From Candidatus Caccalectryoclostridium excrementigallinarum (GTDB taxonomy: Bacteria > Bacillota > Clostridia > Christensenellales > UBA3700): 33,582 nucleotides of DNA. The notes beneath the pieces are model-generated. The model did no database searches and was not told the origin of the DNA. It was given only the letters and a program-made list of their open reading frames with translations. This document shows, in pieces, positions 9,001 through 15,206 of this stretch. Numbering within the stretch: the first letter of the stretch is position 1; every line of letters starts with the position of its first letter. The stretch is from contig DVNJ01000021.1 in assembly GCA_018714485.1 (NCBI GenBank), forward strand, positions 1-33,582. Direction: 5' to 3'. The translations under genes and the position numbers were made by a program.

Positions 9001-9392
9001 TCCTCTTCGCCGTAAGGAGCGGTGACCACCGCGGGATCCGCCTTATAAAGATTGGAAAGAACGTTCAAGCCTTGGAAAAGATCCATTTGCGTGGGCTCGC
9101 CCAAAAAATGATCCCAGGCAAAGTATGCCCCGCCCAAAATACCGCCGCAGAGCACGATGACCAGCACGAGCGAAGTTATGACCACGGCAAGACAGCAGCG
9201 ATGCTTTTTCCGCCTCGGAACGGCATAGCCGTCCTCCTCAGAATCGCTGTCTCCGCCGTAAAGGTCCTCGCGCGGTTCGTCCGAATCCCCGATATCTTCG
9301 GGGGCGGAGCCGCACCTGCCCGCCTTGCCGGCAAGCTCGTCTTCGTCGCCTTCGTCGCTGTCGCAATATGCGCCGTATTTACGTCTTGACAT
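6096..9392 (-). CDS. Large membrane-anchored extracytoplasmic protein of unknown function
   Basis: This 1098-residue protein begins with about 65 strongly acidic, probably cytoplasmic residues, then a basic stretch (RRKKHRCC) and one membrane helix at about residues 69-95. The remaining 1000 residues should be outside the cell. I recognise no family. Three similar motifs centred on prolines 326, 611 and 918 (ILPKEIYFSAEVE, LIPSAVYLTADIE, LLPQYFTVTIIMDLE) suggest three modules of roughly 300 residues. Residues 444-455 form a complete EF-hand-type loop, DDDGDGQIDGFE, suggesting calcium binding. The ATG at 9392 has AGAGG five bases upstream and is preferred to one at 9407. A TTGTAA-18-TATAAT promoter lies just upstream. 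A long plus-strand frame inside the gene (6324-8471) is taken as a shadow. Confidence 0.8.
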   Translation of the reverse strand: MSRRKYGAYCDSDEGDEDELAGKAGRCGSAPEDIGDSDEPREDLYGGDSDSEEDGYAVPRRKKHRCCLAVVITSLVLVIVLCGGILGGAYFAWDHFLGEPTQMDLFQGLNVLSNLYKADPAVVTAPYGEEDLDGFYDRVLDALCMTVDDGYDLDLPAIVVDMLNSAGSGEETVQAALAARNDGVSPYAAVEENSRAGDEQTTGSEELDKLLNELKFNWESLRNPTAKTGEVEISGPQIAAFVNDVLQEAFVGADSLVQMQSEWNVNFADVVSLEQVIVSAPDTINDAATKLKATVKVELRSALQSVASKFTGIAAFGIKAAAAILPKEIYFSAEVEPCDAEGAAGVVVNSTSEEDMEKMLRIVDAVFSLTGSELRTGDFLTQINATVYNAVQSVSELLPINFVSDLVNAQPIGAVISALGLQLTPLEFFEIVRYVAAPDHYMQDDDGDGQIDGFEYVEYDCNELIRTLEDNFGLITKDTPDPNVQGIYIDDNNLYASITDIFSGTDAIIDNIAFGKVAANPAVTVTSTATIDYASLAAIMRSYMQSGEATGMIAEYGFELLSLGDGEKREDGSVYITVKFKFDIRKSLENASPDLFDENGLFHNIIGQLIPSAVYLTADIEISAAETGDMHTDIIFNDAKYGKTKSLLDSLCELLTGFGAGGDIVEDLSYDSVCKTLSEAITSVLAEKDENGQEAGISRFIAGYSVYGIEMDNVYALLYALVYEDKLEEGEKAEVTKAAFADAIKHIYLYNGKEANGSLSPSDPGMTPSAFLGSDHRPSGDGFDLAAEIIGSFGETQGATIDLVDTALADVIIGREAAVAAGDPEEPNDERAKFAASLGLSADVEYGEDYWIDQLVMLGKDGGAEEEKIFASFESKYNDWRYVNGLEEKNSPDELLVITATLSSAALADNNAAFKLLPQYFTVTIIMDLELTEEQRNDLRSAGSIEDVVGGTDPNDGSTIAPDPKFRDVFPVAVFINDMEAKDIAAIGKVLAIDPETADLAETVFGTDINAKIRQFLLSFALHENEGDNDPIPDIGLYTVLAYGEVVVRENEGAGTGAGSGSEGADDKREGLGLLRIDAEALIEKLFPIELQGSPKIG

Positions 9393-9401
9393 CTTTACCT
9401 C

Positions 9402-9430
9402 TTGCAAAACATAGTTTCAAGCATTATAAT
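9402..9430 (+). promoter_or_regulatory. Sigma-A-like promoter for the SGNH hydrolase gene
   Basis: TTGCAA (9402-9407), a 17-base spacer and TATAAT (9425-9430) form a good sigma-A match. Predicted transcription starts near 9437, about 59 bases before the ATG at 9496. The element overlaps the divergent promoter of the large surface protein. Confidence 0.65.
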
Positions 9431-9458
9431 TATATCAAAGACGCGCACGGAATTACAA
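9429..9458 (-). promoter_or_regulatory. Sigma-A-like promoter for the large surface protein gene
   Basis: Read on the minus strand, TTGTAA (9453-9458), an 18-base spacer and TATAAT (9429-9434) predict a start near 9422, about 30 bases before the ATG. A second TATAAT (9423-9428) lies directly downstream. The -10 element shares bases with the plus-strand promoter. Confidence 0.6.
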
Positions 9459-9495
9459 CCGATTAACGACACTTTTCGCGCGCGCAACGATAAAT

Positions 9496-10248
9496 ATGAA
9501 AAAAAACATAAAACAACTTAATGATACGAAAGTCCGCGCTCTGATCGGCTCGACAGCCGCCCTTATCCTGCTCATCTCGGTTTTTCTGCTGGTTTACGGG
9601 ATCTACGGCTGGGCTTTTATCACCACGGAGCCGATAAAAAACTATAAAGCCGACCTTTACGACAAGGCGAGCGAGAACGCCGAAGGCGGCGGAGTCGTGT
9701 TTTTCGGCGACTCTCTGACCGAGATGTACGAACTTGACGAGCATTATCCCGACCTGAAAGTCTTTAACAGAGGCATTTCGGGAGACACGACCGACCATAT
9801 GCTCAAACGCCTCAAAGGCAACGTGACCGCCTTAAAGCCGAACGTCGTGGTCTTCCTCGGCGGCTGCAACGACCTCAGGCACGGCGCTCAAGAGGACGTC
9901 GTCCTCGAAAACATTTCAAACATCATCGCCACGCTGAAAAGCGAACTCGACGGAGTCAAGGTGATCGTTCAATCGCTCTATCCGATAAACACGAGGAATG
10001 ACGGCATCTTCAAAAACATGCCGGGAGAGTGCACGGTGGAAAAACTCGAGAGCGTGAACGCGGGCATCGCGGCGCTTTGCGAAGAATACGGGGTGACTTT
10101 CGTGAACATGTATCCTCTGCTCGCCTCGTCCGCGGGCGACATTCGCCCCGAACTCGTGCTGCCCGACGGGCTTCATCTGCGCCCGAACGGTTACGATCTC
10201 GTCACCAAGACTTTAAGACCATTTCTCGACGCGGCGCTGAGCGCTTAG
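9496..10248 (+). CDS. Membrane-anchored SGNH/GDSL hydrolase
   Basis: This 250-residue protein has one N-terminal membrane helix at about residues 14-40, then an SGNH esterase/lipase domain that should lie outside the membrane. The catalytic blocks are in order: FFGDSLTE (nucleophile Ser73), NRGISGDTT (Gly93), LGGCND (Asn125) and LPDGLHL (Asp223, His226). All four SGNH residues are present. Members deacylate lipids, glycans or other esters; the substrate here is unknown. No Shine-Dalgarno sequence is visible before the ATG, though a promoter about 60 bases away gives a normal leader. The gene ends tail-to-tail with the minus-strand HAD gene, sharing four bases. Confidence 0.88.
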   Translation: MKKNIKQLNDTKVRALIGSTAALILLISVFLLVYGIYGWAFITTEPIKNYKADLYDKASENAEGGGVVFFGDSLTEMYELDEHYPDLKVFNRGISGDTTDHMLKRLKGNVTALKPNVVVFLGGCNDLRHGAQEDVVLENISNIIATLKSELDGVKVIVQSLYPINTRNDGIFKNMPGECTVEKLESVNAGIAALCEEYGVTFVNMYPLLASSAGDIRPELVLPDGLHLRPNGYDLVTKTLRPFLDAALSA

Positions 10249-10901
10249 ACAAACAACTTTATTATCTCGGGATCGGAGAGATCTTTGACATAGAGCATGC
10301 TCGCGCGCCTTATCGCCGCCTCGTCCGCCGCCGAAGAGCGGTCGTAGACGCCGACCGTGCAAAAGCCCGCCGAACGCGCGGAATTTATCCCTTTCAAAAT
10401 ATCTTCAAAGACCACGCATTCCTGCGGATTCAAACCCATGAGCGCCGCGGCATGCAGATAGACGTCGGGAAAGCCCTTTCCCCTGCCCACGTCGCGCACG
10501 CTCGCCTTGGCGCAGAACTTGGACTCGATGCCCAACCTTTTCAGCGCGGGGAGATAGGTCTCTTCCGTCAGCGTGGTCGCGATCCCCGCCTTGACGCCGC
10601 TGCGCGCGAGCGCGTCGAGCAGTTCGAGTCCGCCCTCTTTCGCCCTCACCTCTTCGGCATAATGCCGCGCCACCATTTTGCGCCAGAGGGCACATATGCT
10701 CTCCGCGTCCTCTTTCGCGCCCGTGACGCTCTTGGTATATTCCGCCGCCTGCAACATGGTCATGTCGCGTATGGCAAGCGCATACCCCTCGGGTACGGGC
10801 AGGGAAAGACTTTCGAAGTATTCCTCGTCCACCCTCTCCCAGACGTCCATGGTGTCGAGCAGCGTGCCGTCGAGATCGAATATCGCGCCTTTGAATTTCA
10901 T
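10245..10901 (-). CDS. HAD-superfamily phosphatase, beta-phosphoglucomutase-like
   Basis: This 218-residue cytoplasmic phosphatase has HAD motif I as FDLDGTLLD at residues 8-16, motif II at IATTLTEE, the motif III lysine around GRGKGFPDVY and motif IV as VVFEDILKGINSARSAG. It closely resembles the HAD protein at 27-686 in layout and is probably a paralogue or a related phosphatase. The substrate is unknown. The ATG at 10901 is the only start that retains motif I. No ribosome-binding site precedes it: seven T residues separate it from TATAAT, so the mRNA is predicted to start at, or one base before, the ATG. Its TAA overlaps the TAG of the convergent SGNH gene, and no terminator lies between them. 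Confidence 0.87.
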   Translation of the reverse strand: MKFKGAIFDLDGTLLDTMDVWERVDEEYFESLSLPVPEGYALAIRDMTMLQAAEYTKSVTGAKEDAESICALWRKMVARHYAEEVRAKEGGLELLDALARSGVKAGIATTLTEETYLPALKRLGIESKFCAKASVRDVGRGKGFPDVYLHAAALMGLNPQECVVFEDILKGINSARSAGFCTVGVYDRSSAADEAAIRRASMLYVKDLSDPEIIKLFV

Positions 10902-10908
10902 AAAAAAA

Positions 10909-10937
10909 ATTATAAACCATGCGGCAAATTATTTCAA
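10909..10937 (-). promoter_or_regulatory. Near-consensus promoter giving a leaderless HAD transcript
   Basis: On the minus strand, TTGAAA (10932-10937), exactly 17 bases, then TATAAT (10909-10914). The -10 box ends seven bases before the ATG, so the expected start is at 10902 or 10901. This predicts a leaderless mRNA, in line with the missing Shine-Dalgarno sequence. Confidence 0.75.
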
Positions 10938-10993
10938 CAAAATCGCTCCTCGGCGGTGAATAAAGATTTTTTTGTAAAATTTGATAGACATGC

Positions 10994-11023
10994 TTGCTAA
11001 TTATAGACATTATGTTGTATAAT
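10994..11023 (+). promoter_or_regulatory. Promoter of the 338-residue lipoprotein gene
   Basis: TTGCTA (10994-10999), 18 bases, then a consensus TATAAT (11018-11023). The start should fall near 11030, leaving a short leader with GGAGG (11041-11045) six bases before the ATG. Confidence 0.65.
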
Positions 11024-11051
11024 ATAAGCAACAACACCGTGGAGGTAAAAA

Positions 11052-12068
11052 ATGAAAAAGAAATTGACGGCAGTTTTATGCGCAGTCCTCATCGCGCTCT
11101 TATGCGTTTCGCTCTTTGCCTGCAAAGACGACATGTTCGACGCCTCTTTCAAGGAAGAAGCGACCGCCGAACAGGCGAAAGCCGCATGGGACGCGGCGAA
11201 TGAAGCGATCAACGGCTCGTCCGCGCGCGCCTCGCTCGCAAGCGGCGACGAGACGCCCGTCGAGGGTTGGAGCGGCATAGGCTTTGAAGTCTCTTCGACG
11301 AGGACGGTCGACGCGAGCTTGGGCGAAGACGCTCTCGCCGCGACGGGCAGCATGAGCGCGAGCGGCGCGCTTTTGTTCGACATGAGCGGATTCTCTCTGA
11401 ACGCAAGCGCGGACGGCAGCGTGAACGACAAGGCGATAAGCGCAAAGATAGGCGCTTATCTCAAAGACAAGGTGTATTATTCCGACATCACCGTGGGCGG
11501 CGTACCCCTGCAAGCCAAGGCGGACATGAGCAACAGCGGCATTTTGGACGTGGTCAACTCCGCGCTCTCCGAAATGCTGACCACTCTCTCGAGCGCCTTT
11601 GCCGGTCTCGGTCTTGATTACACGGCAAGCATTCTCTCCGCGATCCCCTACGAGGAATTGCAGGAGCTGGGCTTGAAGTCTTACATAAATTCCTCGGGCG
11701 ATTACGACCGCGTCAAGTTCGAACTCCCCGTCGAGCTTTTCGCTAAACTGCAAGGCGGCGGCGACGACGCCGACTTTATCCAAACGCTGGCAAAAGCCGA
11801 CCTCTCCCTCATCATCGTCACGGATAAGGAGACGGGCAACTTCAGCGGCGCGAAAGTGGATCTCGAATACGCCTTCAAGGCGGACATATCCGACGCGGCT
11901 GCCGGAACGGGCGCCAAGCTGAGCATGGCGATAAACGACGTTAAGCAGATAGACGATTATCCCTCGAAAATGGAGGACTTCAAAGATCTCGGCGATTACA
12001 GCCTCAACGATCTTTCAAACTTCTTTGAAGAACTTATCGAAAACCTCGGCGCCTTGATGGAAATTTGA
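11052..12068 (+). CDS. Lipoprotein of unknown function
   Basis: This 338-residue protein begins with a lipoprotein signal: MKKK, a hydrophobic run and the lipobox LFAC with the lipidated cysteine at residue 24. The mature part should be tethered outside the membrane. It is rich in short alternating polar/hydrophobic strands (for example SGALLFDMSGFSLNASADG), as in beta-sheet lipoproteins of the LolA/LppX type, but I cannot assign a family. The acidic C-terminal region (SNFFEELIENLGALMEI) looks helical. A strong GGAGG six bases upstream supports the start. It is transcribed alone between a consensus -10 promoter and a hairpin terminator, so it is probably a single-gene unit. Confidence 0.82.
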   Translation: MKKKLTAVLCAVLIALLCVSLFACKDDMFDASFKEEATAEQAKAAWDAANEAINGSSARASLASGDETPVEGWSGIGFEVSSTRTVDASLGEDALAATGSMSASGALLFDMSGFSLNASADGSVNDKAISAKIGAYLKDKVYYSDITVGGVPLQAKADMSNSGILDVVNSALSEMLTTLSSAFAGLGLDYTASILSAIPYEELQELGLKSYINSSGDYDRVKFELPVELFAKLQGGGDDADFIQTLAKADLSLIIVTDKETGNFSGAKVDLEYAFKADISDAAAGTGAKLSMAINDVKQIDDYPSKMEDFKDLGDYSLNDLSNFFEELIENLGALMEI

Positions 12069-12086
12069 TCCATCCCTTTTGAAACG

Positions 12087-12113
12087 TACCGCTCCTTCGG
12101 GAGCGGTATTTTC
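12087..12113 (+). terminator. Rho-independent terminator of the lipoprotein gene
   Basis: Arms TACCGCTCC (12087-12095) and GGAGCGGTA (12100-12108) surround the stable TTCG tetraloop and are followed by TTTTC. It lies 19 bases after the stop codon. Confidence 0.9.
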
Positions 12114-12199
12114 ATGCCCGCGCGTTTGCCGCGGTTTACGCCGACCCCGCAAAAAAGCTCTTCCCTCCCCAACGTAAAATTCTCGGGCGGCTTTTACGA

Positions 12200-12228
12200 T
12201 TGAAATTTTTTCGCGGATATATTATAAT
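12200..12228 (+). promoter_or_regulatory. Promoter of the repair methyltransferase operon
   Basis: TTGAAA (12200-12205), exactly 17 bases, then TATAAT (12223-12228). Transcription should begin near 12235, about 22 bases before the ATG. The ribosome site is weak (GAGAGA). Confidence 0.78.
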
Positions 12229-12256
12229 AGGTAAAAATAAAAGGTATTGAGAGAGT

Positions 12257-12748
12257 ATGCGTTATATCGGCAAATACGAGTCGCCGCTCGGAAAAATGCT
12301 CATGACGAGCGACGGCGAAAAGCTCACGGGACTTTGGTTCGAAGGCGGGAAATTTTTTGATGATACGAGCAAAGATGCGCTCGAGCGCGAACTGCCCGTC
12401 TTTGCCCGCGTGCGCGAATGGCTGGACGTCTATTTTTCCGGGCGCGAGCCGGACTTTACGCCGCCGCTATCGCTCGAGAAGGCGACGCCCTTCCGCAGGC
12501 GCGTTTGGGAGCTGTTGAAAACGATAGGATACTCTCAGACGGTGAGCTACAAAGAACTTGCCGCGCGGCTGGAAAAGCAAAGCGGCAAAAAGGTCGCGGC
12601 GCAAGCGGTCGGAGGCGCCGTCGGACACAATCCGATCGCGATCGTTATCCCCTGCCACCGCGTCATCGGCGCGAACGGGGATCCGACGGGCTATGCGGGC
12701 GGCTTGGACAAGAAGATCGCCTTACTGAACATAGAGGACAAAAAATGA
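12257..12748 (+). CDS. ogt: Methylated-DNA--[protein]-cysteine S-methyltransferase
   Basis: This 163-residue protein is a suicide DNA-repair enzyme that moves alkyl groups from O6-alkylguanine to its own cysteine. The active site is IPCHRV, with the acceptor Cys133, and the helix-turn-helix and arginine-finger region precedes it (AAQAVGGAVGHNP). The length matches Ogt-type enzymes without an Ada regulatory domain. The ATG at 12257 has only a weak GAGAGA ribosome site, but a near-consensus promoter lies directly upstream. The final codons overlap the ATG of the next gene as ATGA, so both are probably made together. The pairing with a Gph-like phosphatase may point to shared damage-repair or housekeeping roles, but that is inference. 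Confidence 0.93.
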   Translation: MRYIGKYESPLGKMLMTSDGEKLTGLWFEGGKFFDDTSKDALERELPVFARVREWLDVYFSGREPDFTPPLSLEKATPFRRRVWELLKTIGYSQTVSYKELAARLEKQSGKKVAAQAVGGAVGHNPIAIVIPCHRVIGANGDPTGYAGGLDKKIALLNIEDKK

Positions 12749-13401
12749 TAAAGTGCGTCATCTTCGACATGGACGGAACTTTGGGCAATACCCTGCCCAT
12801 ATGCATCGGCGGCATAAGGCTCGCCGTGCAGAAAGCCACGGGAAAGCTGCTCGACGATAAGGCGGTGCTCAAATATTTCGGCGCCTCGGAAGAAGGGATC
12901 ATCGGCAAACTCATGCCCGAGCATAAGCAAGAAGGCATAGACCTTTATTTGAAGTTTTACAGAAAGCAGCATGAGATACTCGCTCCCCGCCCCTTTGACG
13001 GCATCGTGCCGCTTCTGGAAATGCTCAAAAAGGAGGGGATCGCTTGCGTCATCGTCAGCGGCAAGGGGGAAAAGTCTCTCGACATCTCTCTCGAGGTGAT
13101 GGGGATAGACAAATATTTCTGCATGAAAAGACACGGCGACGAAAAGTCGACGGGCAAAGAGGTCTTTATCGCCGAGGTCCTTAAAAAGCTCGATCTGAAA
13201 AAGAGCGAAGCGGTCTATGTCGGCGACGCGGTGAGCGACGTTCTCGCCTCGCGCAGAGCGGGCATCGCCGTCATCGCCGCCGCCTGGGCGCAGAGCGCGG
13301 ACATCGACGCCTTGAAAAACGCCGCGCCCGACTTCTTGGCAAAATCGGTCTTTGAAGCGCAAGAGTGGATAAAAAGGCAAAACGCGCCCGCCTTGAAATA
13401 A
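12745..13401 (+). CDS. HAD-superfamily phosphatase, phosphoglycolate phosphatase (Gph)-like
   Basis: This 218-residue cytoplasmic phosphatase has motif I FDMDGTL at residues 6-12, motif II VIVSGKG, the motif III lysine near STGKEVF and motif IV YVGDAVSDVLASRRAG. The VGD-x-x-x-D form and overall length resemble Gph and PpaX enzymes that act on phosphoglycolate or pyrophosphate, so this HAD is distinct from the two beta-phosphoglucomutase-like ones in the window. Phosphoglycolate is released by repair of oxidised DNA ends, which would fit its partner, the DNA methyltransferase, but the substrate is not shown. The ATG overlaps the preceding TGA. AGAGGA inside the end of the upstream gene serves as ribosome site. 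A longer open frame starting at 12418 lies within the methyltransferase gene and is rejected. Confidence 0.88.
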   Translation: MIKCVIFDMDGTLGNTLPICIGGIRLAVQKATGKLLDDKAVLKYFGASEEGIIGKLMPEHKQEGIDLYLKFYRKQHEILAPRPFDGIVPLLEMLKKEGIACVIVSGKGEKSLDISLEVMGIDKYFCMKRHGDEKSTGKEVFIAEVLKKLDLKKSEAVYVGDAVSDVLASRRAGIAVIAAAWAQSADIDALKNAAPDFLAKSVFEAQEWIKRQNAPALK

Positions 13402-13405
13402 GAGG

Positions 13406-13440
13406 AAAAATATGCCGCGCGCAATGTTGCACGCGGCATA
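13406..13440. terminator. Terminator between convergent HAD and carboxypeptidase genes
   Basis: Arms TATGCCGCG (13411-13419) and CGCGGCATA (13432-13440) are extended inside by GCAA/TTGC. On the minus strand the hairpin is followed by TTTTT, so it mainly ends the carboxypeptidase transcript; on the plus strand the following sequence is only moderately T-rich. Confidence 0.8.
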
Positions 13441-13470
13441 CATGTTTATTTTAAGCACTTTCGTCATATA

Positions 13471-14610
13471 TCAATCAAAAATATCCTTGATATTATCCCA
13501 AATGCTCGCCTTTTGCACGTCGCAAAGCGCCACGAGATCCACGGAAAGTTTTTCTCCGCCGGGCAAAGAGTATTCCGCCCTGCCGATGACCTCGCCGCGG
13601 CTTATCGGCGCTTTGAGTTTTTCGGGCAGCTTCAACTCGGGCGGAGGCAACGTTTCGCCGTTTTTGAGCAGCGCCTCCACGTCCGCCGCGCTCCCGTAAG
13701 GGACGCTTTTGACTTTCCCGCCGCGAACGGCGACGCTTCCCAGCTCTTCGCCCGCAGTCACGGCTTTGACGTTTTCAAAGTTCGCAAAGGCATAATTGAA
13801 CATTCCCGAAACTTCGGCAAAGCGCGTCTTACTGTCCCTGCCGCCGATGAGCGTCGCCACCACTCTCACGCCTTTTCTCTCGGCGCAGGCGGAAAGGCAG
13901 AATCCCGCCTCGTCGGTAAAACCCGTCTTGCCGCCCACGCAGCCGGAGTAGTTGCGGATGAGCTTGTTGGTGTTGACAAGCTGGGTCGTCCTGCCGCTCG
14001 GATGCACGAAATCCTCCATCCATATGCCCGCATAATCGTAATAAGCCTTATGTTTCATCAATTCGCGCGTCATGACGTTCACGTCCTTTGCCGTGGAATA
14101 CTGCTCGCCGCTGTCGGGCAAGCCCGTGGCGCAGCAAAAGCGCGTGTTGTTCATGCCCAGCTCGCGCGCACGGGCGTTCATCTTATTCACGAAAGCCTCG
14201 TGCGAGCCGCTTATGCGTTCGGCGAGCGCGACGGAGGCGTCGTTGGCGGAAGCTATCACGACGCCCTTGATCAAGTCGCCCGCTTTATAGCTCTCTCCCG
14301 CGTCCAAAAACATCTGACTGCCGCCCATTCCCGCCGCCTCGGGAGAGACGACTATCTCCTCTTCGAGCGAAAGTTCGCCGCGCTCGAGCGCCTCGAAAGT
14401 CAGCGTCGCGGTCATTATCTTGACCATGGAAGCGATCTCGTGCTTCTCGTTCTCGTCCTTGGCATAAAGCACTCTGCCGCTTTTACTGTCGGTGAGATAG
14501 GCGGAAAAAGCGGTCACGAGTTTTTGCTCTTCTTCCGCGCAAGCCGTATTTGCCGCAAAAGCCGCCGCAACGGCGGCGATAAGTATCAGACATGTGATTA
14601 TCTTTTTCAT
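13471..14610 (-). CDS. D-alanyl-D-alanine carboxypeptidase, DacF/PBP5-like
   Basis: This 379-residue secreted penicillin-binding protein (peptidase S11 family) trims the terminal D-alanine from peptidoglycan stem peptides. A signal peptide covers about the first 25 residues, with a likely cleavage after NTACA. The three active-site motifs are present: SMVK (Ser61, Lys64), SAN (121-123) and KTG (228-230, in GGKTGFTDEAG). After the catalytic domain a PBP5-type beta domain (about 270-365) is followed by a short amphipathic end (SIWDNIKDIFD) that could touch the membrane. AAGGAG lies upstream of the ATG. DacF of Bacillus acts in spore cortex formation, but the vegetative DacA role cannot be excluded. 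Confidence 0.93.
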   Translation of the reverse strand: MKKIITCLILIAAVAAAFAANTACAEEEQKLVTAFSAYLTDSKSGRVLYAKDENEKHEIASMVKIMTATLTFEALERGELSLEEEIVVSPEAAGMGGSQMFLDAGESYKAGDLIKGVVIASANDASVALAERISGSHEAFVNKMNARARELGMNNTRFCCATGLPDSGEQYSTAKDVNVMTRELMKHKAYYDYAGIWMEDFVHPSGRTTQLVNTNKLIRNYSGCVGGKTGFTDEAGFCLSACAERKGVRVVATLIGGRDSKTRFAEVSGMFNYAFANFENVKAVTAGEELGSVAVRGGKVKSVPYGSAADVEALLKNGETLPPPELKLPEKLKAPISRGEVIGRAEYSLPGGEKLSVDLVALCDVQKASIWDNIKDIFD

Positions 14611-14783
14611 AAGCTCTCCTTGCGTTCAGTATGCAACTTACCGCGCGTTTTATGCGCAAGAAGGCGGCACCTCGTCTCCGCCCGATATTCCCCTCTTCGC
14701 GCGCGTCATATGCGCAAGCGGCAGCGCAAATATTTTTCGGCAAAATCGTTTAAGGGGGAAAATTAAATCTCATATTTCTACAA

Positions 14784-14809
14784 GGTGACAAATATATAAT
14801 AGTATCACC
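14784..14809 (+). promoter_or_regulatory. -10 element inside an inverted repeat, possible operator
   Basis: TATAAT (14795-14800) lies within a dyad whose arms are GGTGA (14784-14788) and TCACC (14805-14809). A poor -35 region suggests an activator or an alternative sigma factor. The dyad is not the Spo0A box (TGTCGAA), and its arms are short. It serves the Spo0A-C gene starting at 14829. Confidence 0.45.
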
Positions 14810-14828
14810 GAGCAAAAAAGGGGTCTTT

Positions 14829-15206
14829 ATGGAGCCGGAACGCGCCGAAATAACGAGATACTTGCTTTCCCTCGGCTTTAAGCCGGGCAACAGCGGCTTT
14901 TATTATCTTTGCGAACTCATCTTCATGCACTTTCGCGGCGAAGAGATCGCCCCTTTGAGCAAGCGCGGCTATGCCGTCGTGGCGCAAAAATTCCGTAAGA
15001 GCGCCGCGACCGTGGACAAGAGCATACAAAACGCCGTCTCGAGCGCCTGGATGCGCGGTGATATCGAAAGGCTTTATACGCAGTTCGGCAACACCATAGG
15101 CAGCGACAGAGGCAAACCCGGAAACTTGCAGTTCATCTTCCAAGCCTGCGAAAACCTGCGCTGCCGCCGCGTGAACGGCTGCGCGGGGAGGGGGAATGAA
15201 GACTAA
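14829..15206 (+). CDS. Stand-alone Spo0A C-terminal DNA-binding domain protein
   Basis: This 125-residue protein matches the effector domain of Spo0A, the master regulator of sporulation, over nearly its whole length. It has ITRYLLSLGFKPGNSGFYYL, then VVAQKFRKSAATVDKSIQNA, the recognition-helix region, then AWMRGDIERLYTQFG and KPGNLQFIFQACENLR. These align with the Bacillus [44 protein letters not shown] and KPTNSEFIA segments, compared from memory. The phosphate-receiving domain is absent, so the protein cannot be switched by the usual relay. AAGGGG lies five bases before the ATG. The gene overlaps the following SpoIIM-like gene by 11 bases. Binding to Spo0A-type boxes is likely but not shown. 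Confidence 0.88.
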   Translation: MEPERAEITRYLLSLGFKPGNSGFYYLCELIFMHFRGEEIAPLSKRGYAVVAQKFRKSAATVDKSIQNAVSSAWMRGDIERLYTQFGNTIGSDRGKPGNLQFIFQACENLRCRRVNGCAGRGNED

